Assembly: GCA_963840835.1 (NCBI GenBank)
Contig: CAWJAM010000006.1
Coordinates: 434,001-498,000 of the forward strand
Origin: Rubrobacter_D sp963840835
Lineage (GTDB): Bacteria > Actinomycetota > Rubrobacteria > Rubrobacterales > Rubrobacteraceae
Length of the DNA: 64,000 nt
Direction: 5' to 3'
In this document: positions 49,041-59,862 of the stretch, piece by piece
Numbering within the stretch: position 1 is the stretch's first letter
Layout: each line of letters starts with the position of its first letter
Made by a program: the position numbers and the translations under genes
The notes under the pieces: model-generated
Told to the model about the DNA's origin: nothing
Databases searched by the model: none
What the model saw: only the letters and a program-made list of their open reading frames with translations

Positions 49041-49325
49041 TTGCGCGGGTACATCAGGGCCAAGGACAAGCACCAGCTCCAGAACCGCCTGAGGCGAATA
49101 GAAGGCCAGGTGCGGGGCCTGCAACGCATGGTCGAGGAGGAAGCCTACTGCGTGGACATCCTTACCCAGATCTCGAGCATCGTCTCCGCCTCCGAGAAGG
49201 TCGCGCTCATCCTGCTCAAGGACCACGTCGAGCACTGCGTCAGGGAGGCCATCGAGGACGGGGAGCAGGCCGACGATAAGGTGGCGGAGCTGAGCGTCGC
49301 CGTGGAGCGGTTCCTGAGGGTCTAG
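49041..49325 (+). CDS. csoR: CsoR-type copper-sensing repressor, 94 aa
   Basis: All-helical DUF156 repressor. TTG 49041 (after GGGAGGTGC) gives RGYIRAKDKHQLQNRLRRIEGQVRGLQRMVEE. The Cu(I) ligand set is complete: C37 (AYCVDIL), H62 and C66 (DHVEHC), the exact spacing of the founding CsoR (C36-H61-C65). The gene is on the same strand, 107 bases behind the copper oxidase and ahead of the S41 gene, suggesting copper-responsive control of the island. No copper exporter is nearby. Confidence 0.88.
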   Translation: MRGYIRAKDKHQLQNRLRRIEGQVRGLQRMVEEEAYCVDILTQISSIVSASEKVALILLKDHVEHCVREAIEDGEQADDKVAELSVAVERFLRV

Positions 49326-49403
49326 GGCGGATGAGCAGCAACGACGGATAACAGGTACGCGAGGTACAACCGGAAGCACCATCACGAAAGAGGAAAACCC
49401 GCC

Positions 49404-51284
49404 ATGAACTCTACCGTCGATCACGGTAACACCGCAGCGGACACGAGCCTGGGAGCGGTTACGCCGCTGCGAGAATTCCTCGCGACGACCGGCAGTCTCA
49501 CCACAGAAGAGCGCCGCCTGATCGTCGACCAGGCCCTGCTCCTGATCGAGCAATTCTACGTTCACCTGCCGCTCAAACGGGCCATGCACGCCGTCGACCC
49601 GGTCCAACGCCTGAAGCTTCTCAGGCACCGCCTCGACACCATGCCCGAGGAGCGGCGCTTCCACGACGAAATGATCTCGATCTTCACGAGCCTGCGGGAT
49701 CTTCACACCCGCTATCTGCTCCCGGCTCCCTTCGACAGCACGACGGCGAACCTTCCGCTCCGGATCGAAGAGTTCTTCGAGGGCGGCGAGCGTCGGTACC
49801 TCGTGACCGAGGTGACCTCCGGCGTCATTAACGACCCTCACTTCGAGCGCGGCGTCGTGATCACCCACTGGAACGGGGTTCCCATCGACCGGGCGGTGGA
49901 GCTCAACTCCGACAGGCAGCCGGGGAGCAACCCCGCCGCCCGCCACGCCCGAGGCGTCGACACGATAACCGCTCGCGATATGTGGGTATCCGCCCCGCCG
50001 GACGAAGATTGGGTCATCCTGAACTACGTCGCTACCGACGGCCGGAAGAGGGAGGTAAGCCTCGAGTGGCTTGTCTCCACGCCCGATCTTTCGCCCACCG
50101 CGGTGGACGCGAATTCGGCGGAGGATCCCTTCTCGCAGGCTCTGGGCATCGACATCCAGACCGAGCGTATCCGGCGAGCCCGAAAGTTGCTCTTTGCGCC
50201 TGAGGCCATGGAACTCGAACGGCAGGTCACCGCGATCTTCGAGGCCAGAGGCGGCCTCAGACCGGGAGAGGCCGTCCCGGACCCCGGTAAGGCGAACGTC
50301 AGTACCTTTCCGGACAAACTGGAGTTCCGAACGGTGGACACGGCGCACGGAGAGTTCGGCTACATAAGGATCCGGTCGTTCCACGTGGGTTACCGGGACG
50401 TCGACGGCTTCGTCGCCGAGGTCGCGCGGATCGTGCGGCTGCTCCCCCAGAACGGGCTCATCGTGGACGTGCGTGGCAACGGAGGCGGCACGATCATGGC
50501 CGGCGAGCGCCTGCTGCAGCTCTTTACCCCGAAGAAGATCGAGCCCGAACGGCTGCATTTCATCAACACTCCCCTGACGGTGGATCTCTCCATGAGCCAA
50601 CCGAGCCTGGAGGTCTGGAGACAATCCGTAACGCAGGCGGTCGAGACGGGAGCGGCCTTCTCGGACGGCTTCCCCTTCTCCCGCGAGGAGCCCGAGAACT
50701 GCAACCGCCTCGGCCAGCGGTACCACGGACCCGTGGCGCTCATCATCGACGGTCTGTGCTACAGCACGACCGACATCTTCGCCGCCGGTTGGCAAGACCA
50801 CGCGATCGGTCCCATCCTGGGAACGCAAGAGGGCACGGGAGCGGGCGGCGCCAACGTCTGGACTCACGAGCTGCTCGGGCAGTATCTGCTCGGACCGGAC
50901 TCCCCCATCCGGCCTCTACCGAAGGGAAGCGCGATGCGCGTTGCTATACGGCGCTCCACCCGGGTCGGCCCACGGTCGGGTGAACCGCTCGAGGACCTGG
51001 GCGTCAAGCCCGAGGAGATCCACCGCATGACCCGCAACGACCTGCTCAACGACAACGAGGACCTGATCTTGCGCGCGGCCGGCATCCTGGCTGGCGTGCA
51101 GCCGGTGCGGGCGCTCTCGGTCGAGGTGGACCGAACGAGCGAGCGAGAGGTGAGCCTGTCGACGACCACGGAGAACATCCCACGGCTGGACGCCTACGTC
51201 GACGGGCGGCCGCGGCTGACCCTCGACCTCGAGGATGGGCAGACGACGTTCGACCTTCAGCTGGACTCGCCAGGTCCTTTAGAG

Positions 51285-51302
<18 letters not shown>
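49404..51302 (+). CDS. S41 (C-terminal-processing-like) peptidase, 3' end replaced by an insertion, 632 aa as read
   Basis: Serine protease of the tail-specific type. The N-terminal helical part (EERRLIVDQALLLIEQFYVHLPLKRAM) precedes a PDZ-like region (VVITHWNGVPIDRAVELNS) and the peptidase core: YIRIRSFHVGYRD, GLIVDVRGNGGGTIMAGERLL, ALIIDGLCYSTTDIFAAGWQDHA (nucleophile Ser in CYSTTD), LGTQEGTGAGGANVW. No signal peptide. The last eight residues (PLESVFYI) come from AT-rich foreign DNA; the native tail appears at 51761-51827 (HTLELRGLEGKELVAARRIDV). Confidence 0.85.
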
Positions 51303-51827
<525 letters not shown>

Positions 51828-51860
51828 CCCCGGCGAGCAGTCACGAGTGGAGTGCCGGAG

Positions 51861-53144
51861 CTACGGGACGAGGCGCCAGACCCGACCAGTACCTGCCTCG
51901 GCGACAACTCCTCGCTCGCCATGCATCTCGAACCGCCCAAAGTCGATTATGTAGAGAACTCCGTCGACGGGGTTGAAGCGGACGTCGATCGGTCGAGAGA
52001 GCCCTTCGAGTACTATCTCATGCAGATTCCAACCATCTGGATCGATCCGTACCAGCGTGCGCCCGACTGGTGGAGCAGCGGGGGCCGTCATTGGCGTCTC
52101 GTCGCCGAAGAGCGCGGCGAAGATCTGTCCGGCCCACTCATGTGTGGCTGCCGGTGCCACGTCGAATTTTGCGACCGCGGAGTGAGGCGGGAAGCGGAGC
52201 AATGGTCGGCGCGGGGACGGTAACTCGTCGTGGTTGGCGAGCACGAACGTCGGCGCTGGTCCCCGCTGCGGCCGGTATTTCGCGGCGGTGATGGGATCGT
52301 CGCCTATGAAGTCCGGCCATCCATACCACCCACCTTGGTGGACCTCGAAGAGCATGTCGGGGGCATTGCCCACGGGGCGGCTCCCCCGGTCGTCCGCCCC
52401 CTGATCGACGGCGAGCAGCCGCCCGTCCGGCAAGAAACCAAGCCCGTAGGCGTTCCGCAGCCCCCAGGCGACCAGCTCGAGCCCATCCCCTTCAGCGTCG
52501 CACCGCATGACCGCCGCCGTGCACGGCAGATGCGCCGCCACGCGTTGACCCGTCTCGGTCTCCGTGGCGAACGGTGCGAAAGCGCCAGTCCGCGCTCGAG
52601 CGTTCGGTTCGTCCTTCAGGGGATGCTTCGTCTCGAAGTCGATGCCAGTAAGGGTGATGTCGTAGCCTGGTAGATCGTGGGCGTGGGGCAGGCGCCGCAA
52701 CCAACCTAATTCGTACGCATCCAACCCGACGACGCCGGTGTTGGTCATGGCCCCTTGGCTGAAGTAGAGCTTGCCGTCAGGCCCGAAGGTGACCATGTTC
52801 GTGTGGTAGTTACCAGGGCCGGGTAAGTCATCTACGATGATCCTTCGCTTTCCGTCCGGTTCGAGGCGGCTGATCCGTCCGGGGTGCCCGCCCTCGGAAA
52901 CGTACAGACCGCCGGCATGGAACGTGAGCCCGTTGACCGGTGGCCGCAGTCCCCCGGCCAGAAGCGAACGACCGCCATGTTCCGCGACTCGCCAGATGCG
53001 GCCGCCCGGCGGCGCGCCCCCGAAGGGAAGACCCGACTCGGCGACGTACGCGACACCAGCCTCGTCGAACGTCAAGCTGGTCGGAAACGAGAATCCCTCT
53101 GCTACCAGTTCGAGCTTGCCGCTCCCGTCAGCAGAAAAAACCAC
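51861..53144 (-). CDS. Sugar/sorbosone dehydrogenase-like beta-propeller, 427 aa
   Basis: Six-bladed propeller of the PQQ sugar-dehydrogenase or NHL kind: LTFDEAGVAYVAESG, NGLTFHAGGLYVSEGGHPGRISRLEPDG, MVTFGPDGKLYFSQGAMTNTGVVG, AWGLRNAYGLGFLPDGRLLAVDQG, APDMLFEVHQGGWYGWPDFIG, DVRFNPVDGVLYIIDFG. The GLRNAYGL and GWYGWPD phrases correspond to the cofactor-side loops. No export signal. PQQ dependence is not proven. Start GTG 53144. Confidence 0.82.
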   Translation of the reverse strand: MVFSADGSGKLELVAEGFSFPTSLTFDEAGVAYVAESGLPFGGAPPGGRIWRVAEHGGRSLLAGGLRPPVNGLTFHAGGLYVSEGGHPGRISRLEPDGKRRIIVDDLPGPGNYHTNMVTFGPDGKLYFSQGAMTNTGVVGLDAYELGWLRRLPHAHDLPGYDITLTGIDFETKHPLKDEPNARARTGAFAPFATETETGQRVAAHLPCTAAVMRCDAEGDGLELVAWGLRNAYGLGFLPDGRLLAVDQGADDRGSRPVGNAPDMLFEVHQGGWYGWPDFIGDDPITAAKYRPQRGPAPTFVLANHDELPSPRRPLLRFPPHSAVAKFDVAPAATHEWAGQIFAALFGDETPMTAPAAPPVGRTLVRIDPDGWNLHEIVLEGLSRPIDVRFNPVDGVLYIIDFGRFEMHGERGVVAEAGTGRVWRLVP

Positions 53145-53207
53145 AGCGCCTCAAATCATCGTGAGAAAAGGGCAATCTATCCGACCGGGCAGAGGAAGAA
53201 CTTAGCA

Positions 53208-53852
53208 TCATGGACCCCGCTTTTCCATGAGGTAGATCTCAGCCAGGTAACCGACCGCCCAGAAGATCCCTGCTACCAGCAGGACAAGACAGAACACCAG
53301 CACGCCGCTCGTCAAAGCGGCCGCGGTCGCCCCGCTCAGCGCGTAGAGCAAGGCCGGGGCCAGCGAACCAAACAACGCGGCCAACGCGGTCTGCCTCCAC
53401 CCCAGAGGTGAAGTGCCGGCCATAATGGCGACGGTTTCCGCCAAGAGCGGCACCGGGCGCGTGACTACTATGGCCAACCCGCCCCAGCGACTGAGAATGT
53501 GGTCGGCTCTGGCACGCTCCTCGGGCGTCACGAGTCTGTCTAGTAGCCGTCCCCCTCGCCTACCGATCGAGAATCCAACCAACGCGGCGCCCGTGCTCCC
53601 GCCTACCGACAGAAAGGTGCCCCCGACGACGCCGAAGAGCGCGCCGTTGGCAACCATCACGACGCTTGAGGGTACAGGCAGGACCACGTCGGCCACGAGC
53701 AGGCCGGTCCCGAGCAGCGCCGTCAACGTACTCCCGCTACCCAACCATGGTGACGGATCCTTTAGGAGCGGAACGCCTATCACCTCCACCAGAAGGAAGA
53801 GGACCAGAAAGAGGCCGAAGATCCCGCCGACCATAGCGCAGTACCGCTTCAC
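53208..53852 (-). CDS. VTT/DedA-like membrane protein, 214 aa
   Basis: Four to five hydrophobic helices, with LVADVVLPVPSSVVMVANGALFGVVGGTFLSVGGSTGAALVGFSIGRRGG and HILSRWGGLAIVVTRPVPLLAETVAIMAGTSPLGWRQTALAALFG, the VTT signature (re-entrant loop, TRPVPLL-E). Such proteins act in lipid scrambling or membrane homeostasis. Separate from the propeller genes; may be unrelated to the island. Confidence 0.86.
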   Translation of the reverse strand: MKRYCAMVGGIFGLFLVLFLLVEVIGVPLLKDPSPWLGSGSTLTALLGTGLLVADVVLPVPSSVVMVANGALFGVVGGTFLSVGGSTGAALVGFSIGRRGGRLLDRLVTPEERARADHILSRWGGLAIVVTRPVPLLAETVAIMAGTSPLGWRQTALAALFGSLAPALLYALSGATAAALTSGVLVFCLVLLVAGIFWAVGYLAEIYLMEKRGP

Positions 53853-53985
53853 GGTATTACCGTTCTGCTCCTGATAGCGTGCACACGCCGAGCTCTCTAG
53901 AACGCCGAGCTACATGGACCCTGTACAGGCCGTACCCGCCGATCACGAGCGGACCAGGGTACTCCGTCCAGGGTCCGGCGGCCTC

Positions 53986-56466
53986 CTACCGCCTGACAAG
54001 CCATGCAGCGGGAAGCCTGTAGATGTACACGTTGTTCCAGGCTCCCATGACGACGTGATTGCCGTAGATTGCCGGCCCGAGGGCGAACGTGGGCTCGTTG
54101 GGGTTGCCCGCCGGTATGTTCGGGGCAGACCAGAGACATTGGCCCCTGTTGGCGTCGAGCGCGTAAAGCGCCGGTTTGCTTGTCGAGACAAACACGACGT
54201 CGTTTACCACGGCCGGCGAGCTGAGACCGGCCTCGTCGGAGCCGTACATCGGCGGGTTGGTCGTCGTATACCTCGCGACACCGTCTGGTCCGACCGTGGT
54301 TGCCCAGGCATCCTGCAGGGTATCCCAGTCGAGGGCGCGCAAGAAGGGCGTCTTGTCCTGGGCGCCGATACCCACGTAGCCTCCCAGTCCGATGAACAGT
54401 CGCCCCAGACCCGGGTGCAAGGCCGGCGTCCCCATCACGCCCCACCTGTTCTCGCCGGATCCTCCGGTTGGAACCACGTCCGGAATCGGCGCGCCCCGGT
54501 CACCCGGGAGCCCGCTTCCCCCTGACCTGGGAAGAAGTTGCCGGCGGGCAATCGGGGACAGGGTGTCCGGATCCAAAAGGAAGAAGGACCCGTTCTTGCT
54601 GCCGAACGCTAGGAGACGTTGCCCGCGGCGCGTGAAAATCGTCGGAGCGCCAGGAACATCGACATCCAAATCGCCCGGCCAGTAGCTGTCTTCGGGATCG
54701 GGTTGGAAGAAACCCTTGAACTCGCCGGTATCGGCGTCCAGCGATATAAGGCCGCTGCCATACCACTCGTCGGGAAGGTCGGCTTCGAGCCCCGGAGCGG
54801 CAAGATCGTACTCCGAGTTCCCGGTACCCACGTAGATACGGTTCGAGGCTTCATCGTAGGCGCACGAAGACCAGACCGCAGAACCGGTCTCGCGAGCCGG
54901 CGGTGCATCGGCCTGGATGCTAAATCCGGCGGCCGTGGCCCACCCGGGCAACGGATCGCTGACCGCAACCGAGGCCGGGATGACATTCGGCTGGTTCTCT
55001 GAGCCCGGGGCGAGCTGATTGGTGAACTTGCTGGTGCAAAATAGCCAGACTACGTCTCCCGTGTTGGCGTCAAGGCAATAAATGAACCCGTAGGTTTCGG
55101 GATCTTCACCTTCGCCGCACCCGACGTAGACCTTCCCGTTCACCACCAGCGGTCCACTCCAGCTATCCGCATCGGGCTGGTTCACCGGCTGCTTGCGGGC
55201 GGCGCCAGGTGCCGAGAGGTCGGTCTCCCAGATCCCCGTCATGGTAGCGGCGTCGACGCAGTAGACCTTGCCGTGGATACCGGTGAAATAGACCCTGCCG
55301 CCTACGACAGCGGGGGACCCGCCTATTCCTTGATACCATCTATAGTACGCTATACCTGAGGTGCCAAACCTCCCTTCCACGGCTCCCGTGGCGAGGTCGA
55401 TCTTGTAGAGGGTCCCGCCGGGTCCACCGCGCCACCTGCCCGTACCAACGTAGATCTTGCCGCCAACAATAGACGGCTTGGTGATAACCGGGCCGTCCAG
55501 GGAGACCCTGGACTGTTGGACCATGGTATGGGCGTTGGTCGACCTTATGTCGCTCCAACCCGATGCCTGACCGGTATGCCGCACGTTGTGCTGATACATC
55601 CACCAATCTCTTGAGAAGAGCCAGCGGATCAGGACATCCAGGGTGTGAGGGTCGACAAATCGCCAGACCGACAGCCCACGCAGGAATTCTGCAGATCGGC
55701 TATCGATCCCATTCCATGACTGCCGTTCCGGCGGCAGGGGCCAGGGAACCTCGCTGCCTCGAAGAGCGTCTGGTGGATAGTAGAGAACCTCCTCGGGTAG
55801 CCCTTCGAAAGGGGCCTCCAGTTCGCCGAGGCGTTCCTTGAACTCTTCCAGGGTAGCGTCTCGCGGAAGTGGAAACGCCGCGACGTGACCACCCTGTCGT
55901 AGCTTGACCTCACCTGGCAGAAAATCTCGCAAACCCGTTCCGACCTCTAGCCTCGCCACGAACTCGCGCAGCTCTTCCACTGCTTCGGCCGGCGCCTCAG
56001 AGAAGAACCGCAGAAACGGCTCGGTAAGGGATCGCATCTGCTCGGGCGAGTCTACATCCGCCAACCGTCGTTCGCGAGCCATCGACCGCAGCGCCTCCTG
56101 TAGCAGACGGTCGCGGGGAACCCCGATCGGGACGTAGGTTCCGGGACGGCGGATCTTCGTCCAGATAAACCCGAGGTTGACGTTGATGCCCGAGTGCCAG
56201 TTCGGCTGTAGCGTGCGAGACCCGTCGTCCCACCGAAAAGCGCGTACGCTGGTCACATCGACGCCAACCAGATCGCCCGGTTGGACAGGTTGGATGAGGA
56301 TCGCCAACGGGAATTCCTCTGGACCTGTCACGTCGGTAGCCAGCTCGATGTCTCCCAGAGTTCCGTTCGGAACCGGATTCTCTGCACGTCGTAGGTCCAA
56401 CTCGGCGGTCGGATCCTGCCCGGGCGTTGCCTGCACCAGGTACGGCTCCTGAGTGTCTCTGTCCAC
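53986..56466 (-). CDS. PQQ-type eight-bladed propeller with an N-terminal extension, 826 aa
   Basis: The last 530 residues form a propeller with tryptophan-docking-like blades (GKIYVGTGRWRGGPGGTLYKIDLATGAVEGRFG, GKVYCVDAATMTGIWETDL, GFIYCLDANTGDVVWLF, PALYALDANRGQCLWSAP). The first 290 residues are unlike dehydrogenases: a beta region (GDIELATDVTGPEEFPLAILIQPVQPGDLVGVDV), a helix-rich part, and DWWMYQHNVRHTGQASG marking the propeller entrance. No signal peptide. Last gene of the operon beginning at 59800. PQQ binding is uncertain. Confidence 0.82.
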   Translation of the reverse strand: MDRDTQEPYLVQATPGQDPTAELDLRRAENPVPNGTLGDIELATDVTGPEEFPLAILIQPVQPGDLVGVDVTSVRAFRWDDGSRTLQPNWHSGINVNLGFIWTKIRRPGTYVPIGVPRDRLLQEALRSMARERRLADVDSPEQMRSLTEPFLRFFSEAPAEAVEELREFVARLEVGTGLRDFLPGEVKLRQGGHVAAFPLPRDATLEEFKERLGELEAPFEGLPEEVLYYPPDALRGSEVPWPLPPERQSWNGIDSRSAEFLRGLSVWRFVDPHTLDVLIRWLFSRDWWMYQHNVRHTGQASGWSDIRSTNAHTMVQQSRVSLDGPVITKPSIVGGKIYVGTGRWRGGPGGTLYKIDLATGAVEGRFGTSGIAYYRWYQGIGGSPAVVGGRVYFTGIHGKVYCVDAATMTGIWETDLSAPGAARKQPVNQPDADSWSGPLVVNGKVYVGCGEGEDPETYGFIYCLDANTGDVVWLFCTSKFTNQLAPGSENQPNVIPASVAVSDPLPGWATAAGFSIQADAPPARETGSAVWSSCAYDEASNRIYVGTGNSEYDLAAPGLEADLPDEWYGSGLISLDADTGEFKGFFQPDPEDSYWPGDLDVDVPGAPTIFTRRGQRLLAFGSKNGSFFLLDPDTLSPIARRQLLPRSGGSGLPGDRGAPIPDVVPTGGSGENRWGVMGTPALHPGLGRLFIGLGGYVGIGAQDKTPFLRALDWDTLQDAWATTVGPDGVARYTTTNPPMYGSDEAGLSSPAVVNDVVFVSTSKPALYALDANRGQCLWSAPNIPAGNPNEPTFALGPAIYGNHVVMGAWNNVYIYRLPAAWLVRR

Positions 56467-56520
56467 GTCGATCCTCCTCGACCTCGCCGGCTACGCTATC
56501 TTGCGGCACCCTGAAAGAAG

Positions 56521-58272
56521 CTACTCCTGCATGCCGCTCAAATGCCATCGTTTGATAACCTCGACCCCGCCGACAGGAAAATCCCGCGACCTTGGCATCT
56601 TCTGTAGTTCGTGATCCTCCATCTCGAGGCGCCTGATGATCTCCTGCGCACGATCGCTGAAAGAGTCGTAGTCGCTTATATCTAGAAACCGGACGTACCT
56701 GCCGGCCACTTCTCGTACGTGCAACCATGGATAGTAGCGATCGTGGTACGAGAACAGCGGTCGGATATCACGCTCGAAGGAGGGTTGGGAGGGAACAACG
56801 TCCGCATCGACTTTGTGCAGCACCCGAACCGCGATTTCGATCTCCTCGACGGGCGGATTGGTCCGACGCAAGGGGTTGTCGATCGCCAGGTAGACATAGC
56901 TTCCGTAATAGCGATCCCACGGAAGCTGGTCTGCCTCAAGAAGCGTCACCGGGTCGAAAACGCCGCCCGTATCGTTCAAGTTCAAAGCATGAATTACGGT
57001 GCGTACCTGGCCCTCGTCGTCCGTCATCAATTGCGGCTCATCGAATCGTGCCACAATAGGCGACCGGGGGTTTTGCTGCTGAGTCCGAAGCCGTACCTGG
57101 TGGTTTGGCGCCGGCCGATTCCGATGAAATACTTGTGCTGCCACTGCCGCCGATTCTCCCGATGCCAGGAACACTCCCCCATCAGTAAGAAGCGAGATAT
57201 CCCACTCCGATTCGACCATCAGCGGCTGACTGAACGCGTTCTCCTTCACGACATCGATGCAGAGTCTCGCGTCGTCGCGCGCGATCGCTTCCGAAGGCAG
57301 AGGAAAAGTCAGCAGACCGCCGACCCGTTTCATCTCCTCGTGATCTCCAGTGAAACTCCCGACCTCGATACGACCTTCCGGGGTCTCGAAGTAGGCGTTG
57401 AAACGGTCAACCTCTCCGAGGCTCGTCGGAGTGCCGTAGTCGCGATCCAGGAAGGGGACGAAATCAAGGTAGCGCAGCGTCAACAGGCGATCTGCTTCGA
57501 CAAAATCATAGGTGCCATCAATATCGGTGATTCTCATCAATGGCGTAGCGCCGGTATCGGTGAGGAAGAGTCGTTCGATTTCGGGACGATCACCGATCCG
57601 GGGATGAGCGACCAGGCGACGACCTTTTACTCGAAGTCCGCTTTCCTGGTTCAGTTCCGGTACAGAGGGCCTGATATAGCCGTATACGTCTCCCGTGAGC
57701 CTTGCCTCTTGTGGGCTCTGGGGGTTATCGAGACGGATGTAGTGATTGACATGGAAGTGAAGCTCCAGTTCGACCGCCTGGCCCAACTCTTCGGAGAACC
57801 TAGATTCATCTAAAGACTGGAGCTGTTCGACGTCCAACGCCGTATCGAAATACGCAGCGGCGGTCTCATCGCTAAATCCTAGCGGTCGGATGTTGAGCCG
57901 GAGATCGGACTGTATCGCCGTTCGGACGGACCCCCGCAGAAAGTCTCCGACCCGTAGACGCCCGCTGTAGAGCAGCGCGCAAATAGTCGATGGGGAAACA
58001 TCGGGTAGGAGCCCCGCCATTTCGACAGCATGGCCGATCACTGGATCGCTCTCCGTGCTCACGGTTCCATCTTGATATGTAACCTGGGAGATCTCGACGT
58101 TCTGGAAGCGAAACTCGAAGTAACGCGCTGGGTCACATCCACAAAGCCTGAGAACTGCGTCCCTCGCCAGAGCGGGGTCGAAGGGGACCCCGGGATTCCT
58201 CGGCACGTTATTGTACTGGGGCATATGGAAGAGGAACTTCCCATGAAAGTGGGCTATCGGCGTAGCTGGCAT
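56521..58272 (-). CDS. Unrecognised large protein in the oxidase island, 583 aa
   Basis: No family recognised. The start PATPIAHFHGKFLFHMPQYNNVPRNPGVPFDPALARDAVLRLCGCDPARYFEFRF suggests a beta-rich domain; a middle DLRLNIRPLGFSDETAAAYFDTALDVEQ and HFHVNHYIRLDNPQSPQEARLTGDVYGYIRP follow. The C-terminal 110 residues (SFERDIRPLFSYHDRYYPWL... DYDSFSDRAQEIIRRLEM) resemble the short closing domain of other redox-cluster proteins. It lies 73 bases downstream of the ferritin-like gene and 54 upstream of the propeller, so it is an operon member. Confidence 0.75.
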   Translation of the reverse strand: MPATPIAHFHGKFLFHMPQYNNVPRNPGVPFDPALARDAVLRLCGCDPARYFEFRFQNVEISQVTYQDGTVSTESDPVIGHAVEMAGLLPDVSPSTICALLYSGRLRVGDFLRGSVRTAIQSDLRLNIRPLGFSDETAAAYFDTALDVEQLQSLDESRFSEELGQAVELELHFHVNHYIRLDNPQSPQEARLTGDVYGYIRPSVPELNQESGLRVKGRRLVAHPRIGDRPEIERLFLTDTGATPLMRITDIDGTYDFVEADRLLTLRYLDFVPFLDRDYGTPTSLGEVDRFNAYFETPEGRIEVGSFTGDHEEMKRVGGLLTFPLPSEAIARDDARLCIDVVKENAFSQPLMVESEWDISLLTDGGVFLASGESAAVAAQVFHRNRPAPNHQVRLRTQQQNPRSPIVARFDEPQLMTDDEGQVRTVIHALNLNDTGGVFDPVTLLEADQLPWDRYYGSYVYLAIDNPLRRTNPPVEEIEIAVRVLHKVDADVVPSQPSFERDIRPLFSYHDRYYPWLHVREVAGRYVRFLDISDYDSFSDRAQEIIRRLEMEDHELQKMPRSRDFPVGGVEVIKRWHLSGMQE

Positions 58273-58345
58273 CTCGCTCCTCTCGATGAACTTGGATCAT
58301 ACGTCGGGGGTATGTTCCAGGCCACGGAACACAGCAAGGATGTGA

Positions 58346-59800
58346 TCATGGCTGTGCCTCGATCAGTCGCCGCCTCTCGAGGTCTATTTCCTTCAACTCT
58401 TCCAGCACATCGTCGCTGCCCGAGGCGTCCTCGATCTGCTCGATGAGACCGCGCGCCGCCTCGATAAGGGCGAGGTGAAGCCGCCAGCGGTCGGGATCGC
58501 GGTCGGGTAGAGCGAGGGTATAGGGTAGTTCAAACGGTAGCGCGGCAACCTGTTCCTGGGGGGAGACTTCTTCCTTCAGAGGCAGCTGTACGAGTCTCTT
58601 CGATACGCCTCTTAGCCCGGCAAGCTGCCCGGCAAGCTGCTCGCCACGCATTTCGGTAAACGCCCAGTTGACGAGGTGGCCTCGCACTGTCAGGGAACCG
58701 TTATCCTCCATGGGATCTTTGAGGTAGAGGGCATGAACTACGCTCAGGAGCAACATCCGATATCTGACGTTGGAGAGCTGGGCCCAAAGTCGAGCGAGAG
58801 GATGGGTTATGCGACCGCGTTCCAGGAGAGCGTCGCTGCTTTGCGAGATTAGGGTGTTCGGATTGGTAGGTACGGGATGGGCGGGAATCCAATCGACGGG
58901 TTCGATCGCCGCATCCGTCTCAGGGTATTCCTGGTAAATTTGTATGAAACGGTCGAAGTGGGATAGATCGGTCTCATTGGTAGGTTCCCACGAACCCTCG
59001 CCCTGCTCGCCGATATCGACCAGGGCGTTCACGGCATCAGCCCTGGACCTGAGTTCTTTTACGATTACTATACTGGAACCATGCCAATCATCCTCTTTCG
59101 CCTGAAAGCCATCGGCGGTTTCGGGAGAAAGGTCATCATCCGATAACTTGGTGGAGTCCTCGAAAATGGTGACTAGCTCAGCATACATCGGTCCAACCTG
59201 GTTTACCGTCGATCCACCAGCCGAACCGGTGGCGCGCTGAACTATCTCCCTCATTAGCTCGGCCGGTTGATCCGGCTTTTCCGGCATTTCCGCCGCTACG
59301 TACTTTGCGAGGGAGGACCTTGTAAGCGGCTCCAACTGAAAGCGAAATGGATAAAAGGTACGAAAGGGAAAGTCTTCACGCTCGAAGTTCAACGTACCAC
59401 CAATGAACCGGAGGAGGTTCTGGACGGTTATCAGATGCCCCATCTCCTCCCTGGCAATACCAGCGATCATTCTACGCCAGCGCCTTGCGCGGTTTTGTGC
59501 ATCTGGTGGAACGTTGGGACCCTGGAAGTTATCTTCTCCTAGCGAGTATGCAGCGTAGAGGTACTGGACCATGAGCGCGTGTTCGATCTCCGCCGCCGTA
59601 TGCAGGAGGAATACCGTCCAATCCCACCACGTGAGTTCATCAGGCTTGGTGAATGCGAGATCGGCGGGACTACGCGCCAGGGGAGTCGCGGTCTCGCCGG
59701 CTGCTTCATTCGGAACCTGCGCAAGGTCATCATCGGTACCAAGAGCGGCATCTAGACCTGTCTCGATTACCGATAGAAAGCGCTCCTGCCGATGCCGCAT
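58346..59800 (-). CDS. VioB/RebD-type ferritin-like protein, 484 aa
   Basis: Ferritin-like domain of the iminophenyl-pyruvate dimer synthase type (as in VioB/RebD). Di-iron ligands are readable: LLHTAAEIEHALMVQYLYAAYSLGE (ExxH) and IAREEMGHLITVQNLLRFIGG (EExxH). A later helical region (LSNVRYRMLLLSVVHALYL, HLVNWAFTEMRGEQLAGQLAGL) completes the bundle. ATG 59800 follows TAGGAGG. First gene of a three-gene operon and divergent from lodA, sharing the operator-bearing intergenic region. The actual substrate is unknown. Confidence 0.85.
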   Translation of the reverse strand: MRHRQERFLSVIETGLDAALGTDDDLAQVPNEAAGETATPLARSPADLAFTKPDELTWWDWTVFLLHTAAEIEHALMVQYLYAAYSLGEDNFQGPNVPPDAQNRARRWRRMIAGIAREEMGHLITVQNLLRFIGGTLNFEREDFPFRTFYPFRFQLEPLTRSSLAKYVAAEMPEKPDQPAELMREIVQRATGSAGGSTVNQVGPMYAELVTIFEDSTKLSDDDLSPETADGFQAKEDDWHGSSIVIVKELRSRADAVNALVDIGEQGEGSWEPTNETDLSHFDRFIQIYQEYPETDAAIEPVDWIPAHPVPTNPNTLISQSSDALLERGRITHPLARLWAQLSNVRYRMLLLSVVHALYLKDPMEDNGSLTVRGHLVNWAFTEMRGEQLAGQLAGLRGVSKRLVQLPLKEEVSPQEQVAALPFELPYTLALPDRDPDRWRLHLALIEAARGLIEQIEDASGSDDVLEELKEIDLERRRLIEAQP

Positions 59801-59862
59801 TGATCCTCCTACCCATTGTAGCTAGCGGTCGATTCCCGATTCTGCCCAATACAACATGCCCC

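Noticed and set aside
48702..50867. Minus-strand open frame (721 codons) opposite tyrosinase end, csoR and S41
   Set aside because: Spans three genes on the other strand and has no recognisable domain.
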